64,000 nucleotides of DNA, from positions 3,472,001-3,536,000 of the forward strand of contig NC_085881.1 of the NCBI RefSeq assembly GCF_035222275.1, in the 5' to 3' direction. Source of the stretch: Podospora bellae-mahoneyi. Taxonomy: Eukaryota; Ascomycota; Sordariomycetes; Sordariales; Podosporaceae. Shown here in pieces: positions 22,907 through 35,659 of this stretch. The translations under genes and the position numbers were made by a program. The notes under the pieces are model-generated. The model did not search any database. It worked only from the letters and a program-made list of their open reading frames with translations, and was not told the DNA's origin. Each line of letters begins with the position of its first letter. Positions within the stretch are counted from its first letter, which is position 1.

Positions 22907-25208
22907 ATGGCTTCTCTGATGCCAGTCCACGCTGTCTTTGCGCCAGCTGGAAATGGCGCTTCGAATGGTGGTGGTGGTGGTGGTGATGGGCAAAAGCCAA
23001 AGCGCGCGAGAACCAGCAAACCCAAGGTCAAGACGGGGTGTAACAACTGCAAGTAAGGGACATCCTCCCGCTGTCATCCCGCCAACGAGCTTCAAACTTC
23101 CCGGTGATGCATATTGTTGTGTCTGTTGGTTGGTGGCGCTGACCCCTGTTCTCCACAGACAACGAAGGATCAAATGCGACGAACTTCGACCAGAATGCTA
23201 CAACTGCGTGAGATCAAAAAAGATTTGTTCCGGATATCCTCCCCCTCCGCGCAGCGCCAGACCGTTTGAAGAAATCAGAATTGCACCAAAACCAATTGCC
23301 GGTGCCGGTGCCATTGCGGCCGCTCCCCCACCCGTTCGCGATCCTATTCAACTGCAGCCTCACCCACGACGGGTGGCCAAACAGCTCAAGCGGACCACAA
23401 GCCCCCTTACACCAGTAACACCTCACACGTTCATGCCACCAATGCCAACCATGCCGGTTTTGCCGATTAACGTCTCGATAAATATCCCATTCACCGCCGA
23501 AGAAGGACTCTATTTCCAGCTGTTCCGTGAGCGGACGGCAAATGAACTCTCAGGCTTCTTCGACTCTGCCTTCTGGGCACGAAGCGTCCTGCAGGAATGC
23601 CATGGCGCATCCGCCATTCGGCATGCGGTTGTTGCTCTCGGAGCCTTGTACAAAACTCTAGATAAAACAAACGAGTCACCGCCGGGGTCACCAAGTTCAA
23701 ACGCCAGCCCCTATGATAGTGCCAGGAGGCACTGGGAGATGGCTTTCAGGCAGTACGCCAACGCTCTGAGCGCGCTAATCAAGGCCGATTCAGCAGAGTC
23801 CTCCAACAGGACGAGACTGATGGCGAGCGTGCTGTTGGCATGCTTTGACTCGTTTGTTGGCGACCACCAGCAAGCTATTGTCCAAATCCAAAATGGGCTT
23901 CGACTGTTGGAGAAGCTCCGCCAGGAACGGAGACGGGCATTCTTACCCAAGCCTGAGGAGCCGGTGGAGGAAGAGCTCATTCAGATGTTCACTCGACTAG
24001 CCATTCAAGCAAAATCCTACGACATGGCCTTCCATTTTCCACAACCCTATGTCGTCCGCCTGACCGCGGCTGCCCAAGACCCCAGCTCACCAGGCTCTGA
24101 GGGCGGCTCGCCCATTTCAACTGACCAAGGCCCCGTCCCAGAGCGATTCTCAACTGTGCAGGAAGCTCGTATCGTATGGGATCGCCTTGTCGAGCGCATC
24201 TTCCGCTTCACCGAGACCATGTTTGTTGAGGCTCAACACGGTGTCATGGGCATCCTTCCAACCACGCTGGCGCAGCGCGGTATGAGCTTCAAAAAGGAAA
24301 TGGATGGCTGGGCTCATGCATTCGAACACATCCTTCAGTCCAGAACGGCACCGGGCGTGAGCAGCCAGGAAAAGGCATGCATTGCTGCAGTGAAGATGCA
24401 TCAGATCATGAGTAGTATTCTGTTTATGATGACATTTTCCGACAGCGAGCTGCACTTTGACAAGTTCATGCCGGATTTCAAGCACATTGTGGATCTCGCT
24501 CTGGAAGTTGTTGGTGACGAGGAAAGAAGAGCGGCAGCCAAGCGTTGCCCAGATCAGAGATTCTGTTACCACCAAAGCCGATGCGAACCCGATATCTTTG
24601 GAGGCCACGAATACGCCGCACGCCATATCAAGCCCAGCTTCAGCGCGGATCTGGGTATCGTCCCGCCGTTGTATGTGGTGGCGACCAAGTGCCGTGACCC
24701 CATCCTTCGACGGCAGGCCATTCAGCTCCTGAGGAGCAGCGCCAGGAGAGAAGGCATGTGGGACAGCGAGCTGACGGCACGCATCGGGATGTGGATCGCC
24801 GAGGTAGAGGAAGAGGGTTTGTTTGCCCCCAGTGATTTTGCTCCGTCGCCCACCGGTTCGAGCCCTGTACAGCTGTACTCGCCCCGTCCGTCGACAAGCG
24901 GCAGTTCTTTGACGCCGCCGCCTTCTGCGACATACAGCGGAGGCCGATCGAGCCTCAGCCCTCAACCTGGGTTCGAGTACACAGACAGCCCGCCTAGTCA
25001 GAATGGATATGCACGACAGTCGTCGCTTTCACCCAGTGTTTTGTCGGTGCAGATACCGAAAAAGATTGTGCCGGCAGAGAAGCGCGTTATGGTCAGGGCA
25101 GTCGAGTTCAGCCTGCGTGACCGATCGGCTACGATACAACTGGGCTCGCGAAACCTCAGACTGGGGACACCGGATTTGAGGACGAAAGTGACGAGGATTA
25201 CGTGGTGA
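22907..25208 (+). CDS. Zn(II)2Cys6 transcription factor, fungal-specific, unknown target
   Basis: This is a nuclear regulator of 731 residues. Exons are 22907-23052 and 23159-25208; the 106 nt intron interrupts the zinc cluster between the second and third cysteines. After splicing the cluster is CX2CX6CX6CX2CX6C with cysteines 45, 48, 55, 62, 65 and 72. It is preceded by a Gly run and a basic stretch (KPKRARTSKPKVK). Residues from about 170 (FTAEEGLYFQLFRERTANELSGFF) through about 580 form the helical regulatory region of the type annotated as fungal transcription factor domain 2 or DUF3468. The C-terminus is Ser/Pro-rich. I cannot name an orthologue or its pathway. An alternative upstream start is unlikely because the MASLMPV start fits the family pattern of a short basic N-terminus. 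Confidence 0.88.
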
Positions 25209-25858
25209 TGGAATTTTGGGTTTATCTTTTTGCTTTTCTCTTCTTGAATATCTCGACTTTCTCATATACCCGGACAAGTGCTCTCTAGTCTTGTACAGAG
25301 GAGGTCTTTTTTTTCTTTTCTTTTCTTTTTTTTTTTTTTCTTCGTTTCGCTTCTTGTCGCATTGTTGAAAGGATGTTTTTTCATGTATGTGATGGGGGAA
25401 AAGGGGGCGGGAACGAAAACGGAAACGGGAGGTTCCAGAAAACGGTACACAGGAGAGCATGGGTCGAGCAATTGGATCTCACGACCTTGCGTGTATTCTG
25501 GGTGTTTTGTTTTGTTTTGCCTATCTAGCTTGACTTGGTGACGTTCTGTACTGCCAATGTTGAATAGTTGTTTGGTGTTGGGGGCAAGGAGGGTTAGACA
25601 AATCGCCAGGGAACTGCCGTTGTGTGTCTCCCAGCAAATCCGTTCATTTTGGAAGAGCTGGTATCTGAAGAAGTTAGCGGGACGGGATGGGAAAATAGAA
25701 CGACGATGCTCTAGTCTTTTTTCGCTTGGAAGGAGAAAGATATTTAAATAAACCAACTCATCTTGATCAAATTAGATTGCTTTGGCCGTGATTGAACTCT
25801 TCGTGTCTGTCTTGAGGGAAGGGGAAATGCCCGTCAGGCGCGTGAGGCCTTCCCTTTT

Positions 25859-25921
<63 letters not shown>

Positions 25922-26453
25922 CATTTCTAACAACTCCTTGGTGGGTTTATAGAAGGAAAATATTCAATAATAAGGCAGGAAGGGGGAATCTTAATGTGGC
26001 CGGCCTCTTTTCATGAGGAAACAACTTGGGATGAGCTTTCCTCCAGGTTTGGGCAGAGAGATGTGAGGGAAGGGATCTGCTATTTGTCTACCGCAGTCAC
26101 TCCTTCCTCACCTTATCTCTTCCACATCCTGAGCAACAAGGGCAGGAGCAACCGCGATATATAGATTCCTTCCCGGCCCCACTCCGGCCACAGCGGCACC
26201 GGCCAAATGGTCGAGCTGGTAAACAGGTGAGCTTTTTGCTCCCAACCCACCCCCTCCTTCCACATAGTTATATGACATGCCTTGGATCGTTTGCTTTACC
26301 ATTTATCAACCGGCACAAATATACTATTGGATCAAAGTTGATGATGAATCCCATCAAATTAGTCGCTCTTCTTCCATCAAAAAGCTACCGCTGACAGCCT
26401 AGGAACTACCCATCATCTGACCCCATCATCCGCCTATACACACTCTTTCTCCC
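25209..26453. other. convergent intergenic region with long poly(T)
   Basis: This separates the stop codons of the zinc-cluster gene (plus) and ham-2 (minus) and should hold both 3' UTRs. A CT run lies at 25308-25341 and a 57 nt poly(T) at 25861-25917. No coding frame is credible. Confidence 0.6.
25861..25917. repeat. 57 nt uninterrupted poly(T)
   Basis: Fifty-seven consecutive T on the plus strand (A57 on the minus strand) are preceded by TCCCTTTTTC. This is far longer than any other homopolymer in the window. It could be a slippage-expanded tract or the tail of a retroposed sequence on the minus strand; no target-site duplication is evident. Confidence 0.9.
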
Positions 26454-29400
26454 CTAAGACATCCCCCAAGCCTGCCCCTGTCCGGGTTGTCCCCCCTCCC
26501 CCTCCCACCCTCCACCCTGCTGCTGTTGCTGCTGCTGTCCCTGCCCCTGTCCCTGATACTGCTGCTGCTGATGCGCATGCATCATCTGCTGATAACTCTG
26601 CTGCTGCTGCAACTCCCTCTGCATCTGCGCCTGCTGCATCATGTAACCATAACCCATCTGCTCATCCCCCATCATCATCATCTCCGGCCCCATCATCAAC
26701 CCATCCCCCCCAAACCCAAACCCAAGCCCCAACCCCCCTCCCGGATCAAGCTTCTCCATCTCCCTCATAAAGAACGACCGCTCAATCTTCTCCATCATCA
26801 CCCTCTTCCCCTTTTCCCGGTCAAAAACCGCCATCGTCTCCGGGTACTTCCTCACGTTGAACCAGTGCGTCAGACTGCGCAGGGCCTGTTCGAGCGGAAG
26901 GGCTTCCTCAACCTCTGCGTCGATATCGGAGCCGGCCAGCCATTCGTCTCGCAGTTCTGGGCGGCAGTAAAGGTACACCGCCGTGATTACCCGCATGTTT
27001 GACTGCCGCCACTTGCGGCCGCAGTAGGGGACTTGGTTTTTGAAGAGCTTAAGGGTGTACAGCCGTAGTTCCTGCTGGGGAACCTTCAGGGTCTTGCGGA
27101 GGATGGGGGATGACTTGTACTGCACCAGCAGCAAATTCCGGTGGGCCTTGTTCTTGCAGATCTTTTGCATGATTCGTAGATAGTTGATCAGGCAAAAGAA
27201 GTTTCGCCGCGAAAAGTCCGTGATGGGCTCGCTGGGGAGAGGGTTGACGGGGTAGCCGAGCTCGTCAACTTCTGGGCGCGTGGGGGGTGCTTGTTGCTGT
27301 TGTGCATCAAACGATTGCTGTGCGTCTTGGGACGCTCCTTGCTGATCAGGTGTGGTTGTTGGTGATCGACGACGTTTGATGGGCGGGGGGGCCGCGTCGT
27401 CCTCTTCCTCACTGACTTCCTCGACATCCTCGAATTCTGTAGCTGTAGGGTTAGGCATGCCCGGATGGGGTATCACGCCAGCCCGAGAGCCGCAGAAGTA
27501 GAAGAAGCTATGTTACCATATCAGCTTCCTATCACTTCCAACCAAGAGAATGAAGATATACACACCTATGCTCGAGACGATCAAGTTTATTTTCCACAAC
27601 CTGCTGTACGTCGTGGACAGCAAACAACTTGAGTACCAGCGGAATGTAGCAAGAATCCAACAGGAGCTGTGTCAAGTACTCGAACTTTAGAACGTCTGAG
27701 GCCCATGTTAGCACACTATCATCAAAATGCTCGCTCCTGCAAAGAACTTACGAGAGAGCTTCAGCCACTTCAACAACAGAATCAGGATACCCGTGGCAGC
27801 CTTGGCAGCAATTTCCCGATTCCTCATCTCATCCACATCTGCATCTGAGGGCGAACCCGGATCAGGTCCCTTCCCGCCGGCACCACTAGGCCCAGGCGCC
27901 TGGCTCGGCCCATTAGCCCGGCCGGCAGGTGGACCACCACCCTGTTGCTGCCCATTAGGACTGGCAATAACCATGTTACTAGCAATGGCCAGAACCTGCT
28001 TCAGCAACACCACAACCACAGACTGGAGCTGCGGCAGCGCCTCCTTGTAAAACTCTTCAACTGCATCCAACCGCCGCTTCGTGTTGTCGTCAACCTCCCT
28101 GGGGCCATAATCCGCTCCTGATCTGGACGCCTTTCCGTCTTTGTCTCCTGGCTTCACCAAGCCCAGTTCCTCCTTCTCTTCAAGCGTCAACTCGTCAAGG
28201 TCGAGCTCATCGATGAGATCCTCATCCGCTCCCTCGCAGCCGCCCCTGCCCTCTTTCAGAAACTTCTCTCTCTCGTCCCACAGTTGCCGAGTAGCTCGCG
28301 TCATACGCACTCTCTTAGAGAAGAGTTCTCCTGCTTCCATGATCGAGGCTGGCACATCGCTGCCTTCCCACTTCCTCCCCACCAGCAGATCCTGGAGCCC
28401 TGCTCCTCCTTTCCCACCTGCGCTGTTACTAGTCGCGTCAAGCGGTGGGTACATAAAAGGGAAATTCTGGTTGGTTTGGTAGTTTTGTTTCTTTGCGCCC
28501 TTACCACCGGCTGCCGGGCTCGGGGGTGGTGATGGCGCTGGTGTCGCAATATGAACGGGCTGGTTAAGGATCGATCCTCCTCCCGTCTGATTAGGAGGAC
28601 CGGAGATAATCCCAGTTTGGGCGGTGTTTCGGGGTGGGTGACTGGGTAAGTGAGGTAGTAATGATGTGTGCTCTGCTTCCAATGGAATTGCTGGCTGAGG
28701 CGGGACGTATGCTGGGTATTTTGATGTAATCTCCTGTCGGAATACGTGGTAGTCCAACGGCGAGGCCGTAATCAGTTCCATGTCTTTTTCGTTAATCTCC
28801 CTCTCGCTTGTCGCCTTCTTCGTCTCTGCAAGCTCCTTCATACCACCAAACACCAGCAATATTGACTTCCAAAACAAGAGGAAGATCTGAGTCTGTGGCA
28901 AAATCCCAGCCTCATCCCACCTCAGCTTTGCCGTCGCCAGCATGAGAAAGTCCACCAGGTTGGGGTTCAAGGCAACTGCAAACATGTTAGCAACCAGTCT
29001 CCCTTTTCTTCACCAAGAAAAAAGGTGCACTTACGCAACCTCGGCCTGACCTCCTCCATCCCTGCCGAATCCTCCAGAGTGACCTGAATAACGACATACA
29101 TGACCGTCATCAAATGAATCAGCTCCTCCGCCTGCATCTGCAAACTCTGCGGCGGCTCATCTGCCCAAAACGGCTCAAAGGCCCCTCTCAGCGCATCCCA
29201 CATCACCTCCACTCCTCCACACTCCGCCAACACCCTCACCCCCTCCTTCATAGCATCCAACTGCACCTTCGTAGCCGCACTCTTGCACTTCCCCTCCACA
29301 ACCCCATTCAGCATCCCCACCTTCCTAACAGTCACCGTCTCTGTCCACCGCCCCAGAACAAGATACACCACCGCCCCAATCGCCTCCCCTCTGACCATCC

Positions 29401-30121
29401 TATCGTCTTGATCATCGCTCAACGGCTTGATATGCCCCAAAATACTCGTGATAAACTCCTTTCGTGTCGAAACATCCACCTCATCCCATCCCGGCGGGGG
29501 CTGAGCCTGGCTTTCTGTAGGTGAAGACTCGGGCGAGGCAAAGTACTTCCCCCACGCCGTGTGAAAAGCCCTGTTCGCAGCGTTCAATCTAACCCACTGC
29601 CAGAAATTATACATGAACCACTCGTCGATTTCCTCCTCGAGGGGGCCCATGTCGGTGTATTCGTAGTCGTAGGCTATCGGTTCTCTGTTGGGGAAGTCGT
29701 TCACAATTCGTCTAAGTTGTGCCAACGAAAGTGAGTCGTTTGGTGAGACATTTTGTTGTTGCTGCTGCTGGGATTGTTGACCCTGCTGCTGCTGCGGTTG
29801 AGAGGCATCATTGGTCTCGTTGCTGTTAGCTGTGTTTGGAATCGGTGGTGCGGGGCCAGAGGGGACAGCTGGGGGAATGGAAGGTGCTGAGGGTTGTTGG
29901 TTACGGACGAGGAGGGGGCGCTTGGCCAGGGATGTGGGAGGAGGAGGGGGTGGTTTTGATGTGTTGGCGGGGCCAGCAGCGCTGGCGTCGACCGTGCCAT
30001 CTTGGTCGACTCCTGTTTTTTGAGCTGGTGGCTCAGCTGCAGGTGGCTGCGATGCTTCTTTTCCTTTCTTGGATGCGTCATTCGCAGCGCCCGAGGCACG
30101 GGATGGCCAGAGTGAGTTCAT
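26454..30121 (-). CDS. ham-2: HAM-2/Far11/STRIP1-type STRIPAK scaffold protein
   Basis: This is a core scaffold of the STRIPAK phosphatase-kinase complex, needed in Neurospora for hyphal fusion and in Sordaria (PRO22) for fruiting-body development. Minus-strand exons are 30121-29035, 28975-27752, 27695-27566 and 27507-26454; the introns are 59, 56 and 58 nt. The protein has 1164 residues. The N-terminal 120 residues are Pro/Gln-rich. The N1221-like domain begins near residue 130 (SLSLAQLRRIVNDFPNREP) and continues past RPRLLALNPNLVDFLMLATAKLRW. The C-terminal half (DUF3402) includes KLSHVLKFEYLTQLLLD and TDFSRRNFFCLINYLRIMQKICK. The tail is Gln/Met/Gly-rich low complexity. Each splice junction joins phases that rebuild conserved family text. 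Assignment to STRIP/Far11 is firm; the ham-2 name follows Neurospora usage. Confidence 0.93.
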
Positions 30122-30971
30122 GATATCGTTTCGTCTGGAAGCTCCCCACAGAAGCTATGAATGGTTCGGCGGTCAAGAAGTTGCGAGGGGTACTGTCATT
30201 TTTCGTGCGGGATTAATTGAATAATAGCGAGTGTTTTGAAATGGCTGCGTAATCTAGTTTCGTCGGAGGTGTTGAAAGTACAAATAATCTTTTGATTTCG
30301 TGTCACGGAACGTTGACGTCGGACGAGGAGGGAAGCTCTTAGTGTTCAGCCTTGGGCGGCAGGACCCAGAGTGTTGGTGTACTAATGGCGGGAAGTGGGT
30401 CATTTACAATCTAATCAAAAGTGGGACACTGCATGATCCCTTGTTCACATCAACTTCATTGATATTCATCAGCAGAAAAGGGTGCAGTTTTTTATTATAG
30501 AGCATCTTTCAAACAATCCTCAACTCCGCAACGTGGTATACCCTTTTCTTTTTCCCGTGACGCCAGTACAATCATACAAGACAAAAAATCAAAAAGGAAC
30601 AGTAGTGCCAAAGAGAACAAAAACCCGAACGCTTCCTTATTCCGCTATGCATGCCCCTCTCAATGATCCCAATCTTTCCTTCTCACATAAAATCTCCCTT
30701 CCCAAGTATCCCTAGAATCCGATTATGTCCCTTCTACTGTTCCATCCATGTTTGATCCTCCATGCTTTACTTCCTCCGCTCTCGCTTCCCAGACCCCCCA
30801 CTTACAGCTCTTTATTGTTTGTATCGTTCATCATCAGCTGTTCATGCCTTTGCCAAAAGCACTCCCAACCCCCAATCCTGAAACGGAAATCTTGCCCTTG
30901 CTCCACCAGTCTCTGATCGCCCTTTAGCCACCACCCTCGAAAGCCCTCAACCTCGCGCCCAGAACTCAATT
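30122..30971. other. ham-2 upstream region and 3' UTR of the Mtr2-like gene
   Basis: This interval lies between two genes in tandem on the minus strand. It contains no credible coding frame. The right part should be 3' UTR of the NTF2-fold gene and the left part promoter and leader of ham-2. Confidence 0.6.
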
Positions 30972-31587
30972 CTAGTAAGCCCTGTACGTCTGGCTAGCAA
31001 TCAGAAACCTCTTCCCATACTTCGACTGCTTGGCCAGCGAATCCCAGTTCGGCACCAAAATAAATACATCGTTGAAATGCTGCTTGACCGAGTACTCCTC
31101 GTTGCTCCTCTTGCTGACTCCGAAGTAGACCGTACCAGAGACATTGACCATGATCATCATCCTCACGCCGTCGTTAGGCCCGTGAATATCGATCAGGTTC
31201 TGAGTGGCACCAAAGCGGTAATCGGCGTTGATGACGTGCGCATCAAAGGTGTCGACGACGTAGCTGACGTGTTTCTTGTCGTTGGTGGCTTTGGGGGCTT
31301 CGCGCTGCTGGGCAAGAATCTTCTCCCATTCTTCTGGGGTGGGGCAGACTAGGCCGTTGACGCAGATGTCGGCAGGGGGGTGGCCGGCGTTCTTGTAGGT
31401 GTCATTGTTGGTCACGTAGGACTGGCTGACGCCCTTTCCCTCATTGATTTGGCTGTAGTACCAGCTGACGAACTTTGAAGCAGCTGAAAAATCATGTTAG
31501 AAAGGTGGTTCGGCCCTTAGGTTTGACGGGGATTAGTCACGGACCATCAGCGGCTTGCCGAGTGTTGGTATCATCGACGTAAGTCAT
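30972..31587 (-). CDS. NTF2-fold mRNA export protein, Mtr2/NXT1-like
   Basis: This is probably the small partner of the Mex67/NXF1 mRNA export receptor at the nuclear pore. Minus-strand exons are 31587-31545 and 31483-30972, giving 184 residues. The sequence has the NTF2 layout: an N-terminal helix with FVSWYYSQIN, GHPPADICVNGL, then the strands VVDTFDAHVIN, GVRMMIMVNVSGTVYFG and FNDVFILVPNW, ending in RFLIASQTYRAY. The VSGTV and F.F.LVPNW blocks resemble NXT1 and filamentous-fungal Mtr2 proteins. The splice donor is GTCCGT, unusual after GT, but the reading frame and the neighbouring acceptor TTTTTCAG leave no alternative that keeps the family sequence. Another NTF2-like export or transport factor remains possible. 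Confidence 0.75.
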
Positions 31588-32429
31588 TGTGCGTGCTTGA
31601 TTGATGGGGGAGGTAATTTGAGCGATGCTTGAATGATCCTTGAGGGGTGAATCGCAGATGCGTGCTTGACCGTTGCGAGTTGCGAGTTGCGACTTGTGCT
31701 GGCGAGGTTCTCGATGAGGTTTGCGCGCGAGATAAGATGGTTCAAGTTGCTTGAGTCGGATTGTCGCGCGAAGAGGCTGCAAGACAGAGAAAAGAAGTAT
31801 TGGACTGTCGTGATGCGCTGTTCAGAAATAGCTTTGCTAACGAGGAGGTTGCGAAAAGTGGTCACTTTGGTCGCCAAGCGAACGGTTGATGTTGGGGATG
31901 AAGGTCGCGAAAGTGAGCAGACAGTTGATGGAGAAGTGATGGAGGGGGACAAAAGGCAAGCGAGTGAAACTGGCAGAGTTGCGCCTCAAAAAGTAGGTTC
32001 CAATCAAGCCGTAATTGGCCTTGTGACTTCGTGAATCAGGTGAAGGTTGAAGTTTTCTGCCTAGTTTTGCTCCGGTGGAAGAATATCAAGGTCGAGCAGA
32101 AACAATTGTGAGCGAGGCTGTGGTGCTCCAGGTGAAAAGTGTAAATATTCTTGGCGACGGCAGCCTTGTTCCAACGTCAGCTGTCCCACAGCCCCACTCC
32201 AGCTTCTGAGCCGCAAAGCTTCACGCACCAGCTGCCACAGCCGTTCACCACCTGTCAGACGGTCCGAAGCCAAGCTTGCTTGCCCAACCTCCCAAAACTT
32301 TCGGCCGGACATATCCCGGCAGGTCCTCACCACGCGCGACACCCCGACGACGGCGGCAACGATTGAGTTCGGTCAATTCGGCTGCCCCAGCCTCCAACCC
32401 CATTTCTCAGCCCCTCTGTAACCGCCAAA
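31588..32429. other. divergent promoter region between the Mtr2-like and bL34m genes
   Basis: This 842 bp interval separates two divergent housekeeping genes and probably holds both promoters. The right half has a CT/CA-rich coding-strand bias leading into the bL34m start. No coding frame in it is convincing. Confidence 0.6.
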
Positions 32430-32902
32430 ATGGTCAGAATAACCGTATCATCCCTCCTCAGGACGGCGCTCCGGCCAACCGCCTCTGTTCCTAGGTGCAC
32501 CGCCAGGTATATCCTCCTCCCCTCTATAACTCCCCCACCAAATACTAACCCTCCCTTAGATCCTTCTCCTCCCTCCCAACCCTCCGCCCAACCCTTGCAC
32601 CCACACCCTCCGCTTTTCGCGCCCCATCTCAGACCCTTCTGTCCCGGGGACCTATCCTCCAGCAACAATCACCTAGCAGTGGGGCCGAAGGAGTCCTCGA
32701 TTTGATCTCTTCCACCTCCATCTCCTCCAACCCGGCGATGCAGTCGATGCAAGTCCGTTGCGGACCCCGCCCAACAATGGCCAACGCCAGTCGCCTGATC
32801 CAGAAAAGGAGACACGGGTTCTTGAGCAGGATCAAGACCAAGAACGGGAGGAAGACAATTGCGAGGAGAAGGGCAGCAGGCAGAAGGAGGTTGAGTGCTT
32901 AA
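32430..32902 (+). CDS. mrpl34: mitochondrial large-subunit ribosomal protein bL34m
   Basis: This is a nuclear gene for the mitochondrial counterpart of bacterial L34. Exons are 32430-32506 and 32560-32902, giving 139 residues. The first 90 residues are Arg/Ser/Thr-rich without acidic residues, as expected for a mitochondrial presequence ([19 protein letters not shown]). The last 44 residues are the compact, very basic L34 domain, with [15 protein letters not shown] and [14 protein letters not shown]. The protein ends right after this domain, as L34 proteins do. The intron is 53 nt with a CTAAC branch site. The family assignment is firm. Confidence 0.95.
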
Positions 32903-35659
32903 GCTGGGGTGTCGGCAGAATGGGGGAGAAGGAGGCAAAAGGGGAAGATACCCACATGGAGGGCACACGAGAGATGTGTATGAGTACGGCATGGAAAGTG
33001 AAGAGCGGGGAGGATTGTATCATATGAGGCAATGGAAGAGATAAATAAAAGGCATCTCTATGAAGATGCCGCTGTGTCTGGTGTAGTGGTATGTTTTCGT
33101 GGCTTGCTTATTTTGGTCGAGTCTCACGAGCAAGTCATCGAGGAAGCGGAGGAAACTGGTTCCTACCAGCGATGGAAAGTTGGGGATAAAAGCTTGCCCG
33201 CCCGGTTCTTGCGGAAAAGACTGTCCAGAGCCTCACAGATCACCGGCTACCCCTCGCTTCGTAACATCGACGCTTTGGCATCTCGACTATCAAAAAACTT
33301 CAAAGTCAGGCACTCTACATGGGCTTTGAGTGTGACACGTCAATAATGAAGACGCCCTGTTACATCTAAACTTGCATCGCCATCTAGTTTACTCAGGGCT
33401 TGATGATGAGCAAGCTTGCTCATGGAGCCAGACCCTTTCCATACTCACCCATCAGGAGGCCTAGCATATCTCAATTCAATTCGATTGCTTCGTCCAATGA
33501 CCTTCAGCTGCCTTGCGATCAACCAACAGAACAGCATGTCTCACACCTGGGTTAGGGTTCCCTACCTTTTCAACACCCATCCATCTCCAGCAACTTCTCT
33601 TCCACACAGTCACATGCCTCATCAAACCTCCCTCATCAACCTCCACTTCCACTACCAATCCCCACTTACCCAAACCATCACCGATAAACCCCGTCAGGTC
33701 AGGTCAGGTCCGTCGTTAGCACCATCACGATACAACCATCCATGATATGGCCCAAGCTCCCGTTCCCTCGTACCTCTCTCCTACCCACCCCAGATCTTAA
33801 CTCCGATTCATTAAGCCCGTGCTATAACTCAACCAACCAACTTTCAACTCAACGGTTTATGTCAGCGGCCAATCCCCCACAACGTTGCATTAAAACGGCT
33901 TTTTTTCCCTGTCTCTCCATTGACAAGTTTGACTCAACTCCCCGTGAAATTTGACAAGGAAACACAAAAGGAGAAGGTCTGTGTGTAAACAATGTTTCTC
34001 TTTTCCTGCAGATAGTGTACATAGGGGGCGTGTAACTAAGACGGGCGGGAGGTCAATGCCCAAGCAAGCAAGCAAGCAAAGCCGTTCATCCGAACTTTTT
34101 TTGTCTTTTGTTTCTGTCTCTGCACGAACTGATCGATCTGTTTTTGAGCAGGTGATGTGAAGAAAAACAAAAACCATAGCCCGAGATCGGACATGACTAT
34201 CGAAACATACATACCTACCTAACATGCCTTCCCAACCCAACCCCAAGCTGCGGCCTCTTTTTTTTCCCTACCGTACCTAGTCCCCCAGCTGAAAAAAAAC
34301 GGACCATGCTCGATGCCTGACTGACATCCATGTTCGGAGGACCGCAGTCCGAAATCCGCCCACGGGATAGGGGTATACCTTACCTGACCAACCTGGAAAC
34401 GCCGTGCATTTGGGAGTCAACAAATCTCAAACGGAAAACCCATCTTCTTTCAGTCATCTCGTCCGTCACTGCCCAACTACCGTAAATCTTTTTGTTTCCT
34501 CGGAATTATGCCGTGTTGCTATTTTTTGTCTCCCAATGTTTCCCAATGTTTGGTCTTAATTGGGCAACTATGCGGCTCCAGTACGGAGTATTTCCTGTTT
34601 CAAAGTCGCTCATTCATGCAACAACATCAAGCACCTCCCCATAATAAACAAAACAATTGATCCAAAATTTTGGTAATATATTTCTCTGCGAATTCGCGCA
34701 CGCGGCGGCCGGCTTGTTGTTGTCGCCCTCGAGTAGTACGTGTTTTCTTCTCGGACTTGCCTGATCCATATATATATGTTTATGTACAAGTGAGTTTTGA
34801 GCAAGCCCGACAGCTTCCTCGGAAGCTGAGAGTGCTTTCCCCCTTTCCACCTCCCAACTGTCATCGCCCTTCTTTTGGGAAGCGTATAGATAATAAACCG
34901 TGAGGAGGGCGGACAGAACAGCGGACCAGAATAACGAGATAGACATTTGTGCGTCTGATATGTAGTGGTGATTGGTCCTCGTTCGAAACATCCGCCTTCG
35001 CAACGAACGAAATAGAGGGGTTGTGTAGTAAAAGATAGATAATATAGCAAAATGATGATAGAAGTTAAAAAAAAAGGGGTGTGGTATCGATCCTAACATA
35101 AAAAAAAACACAATGACAAAATATATGAGAGGGTAAAATGCGGTCCAAAAAAATGATGTGTGCGATTGCAAACCAAGTCCAAAACAAAACAACAAGAACA
35201 ACAGAGGGGATATCCGGTCAAGAAAAGAGCAAAGCAAAGCCAGAAAGAAAACAGCAAAATAAATAACAATACACCCCCCACCCACCAAAGGCCGGTGTTG
35301 TTTGTGAAATGCGAACCAAATTTTGCCAAACCAGAACCCCAAACCATTGCCAAAAATACGAAATGCTCCCCCCTTCCCCTTTTTGATGAGCCTGACAGCA
35401 TTATTCGTGAATAATTGCAAAGGTATCACGATCCAGTCCGGGTGAGTTGTTGAGATCTCATTTTTCGCGGATGCTGTTGTTCCCATGTGCTCTGTCCTCC
35501 TCAATCAAGAGATTTTCCTGAAATGGTGATTGGATACGTCCTGAGTGACTCGAAGTGGGTAGTGAAAGGAGCGTAGGTGTGGTGTGGCGTCTAATGTACA
35601 TGTCTAGCGCCTCGAGCCCCGTCGATAGTTAATTATGGTTCCTTGAACCGTAGTTATCT
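32903..35659. other. convergent intergenic region including vib-1 3' UTR
   Basis: This lies between the bL34m stop and the vib-1 stop (opposite strand). A minus-strand frame of 296 codons (34614-35504) is AT-rich and hydrophobic with runs of Phe and Leu. It resembles translated T-rich UTR rather than a protein family and is not called. Short direct repeats (AGGTC at 33696-33710) and a TACCTACC motif near 34211 are present. Confidence 0.5.

Noticed and set aside
33552-33565. GGGTTAGGGTT, a telomere-like fragment
   Set aside because: Less than two repeat units; expected by chance in this much sequence.
34614-35504. 296-codon minus-strand open frame with hydrophobic stretches downstream of vib-1
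   Set aside because: AT-rich sequence rich in Phe and Leu runs, no recognisable family, and located where the vib-1 3' UTR should be. It is more likely chance.
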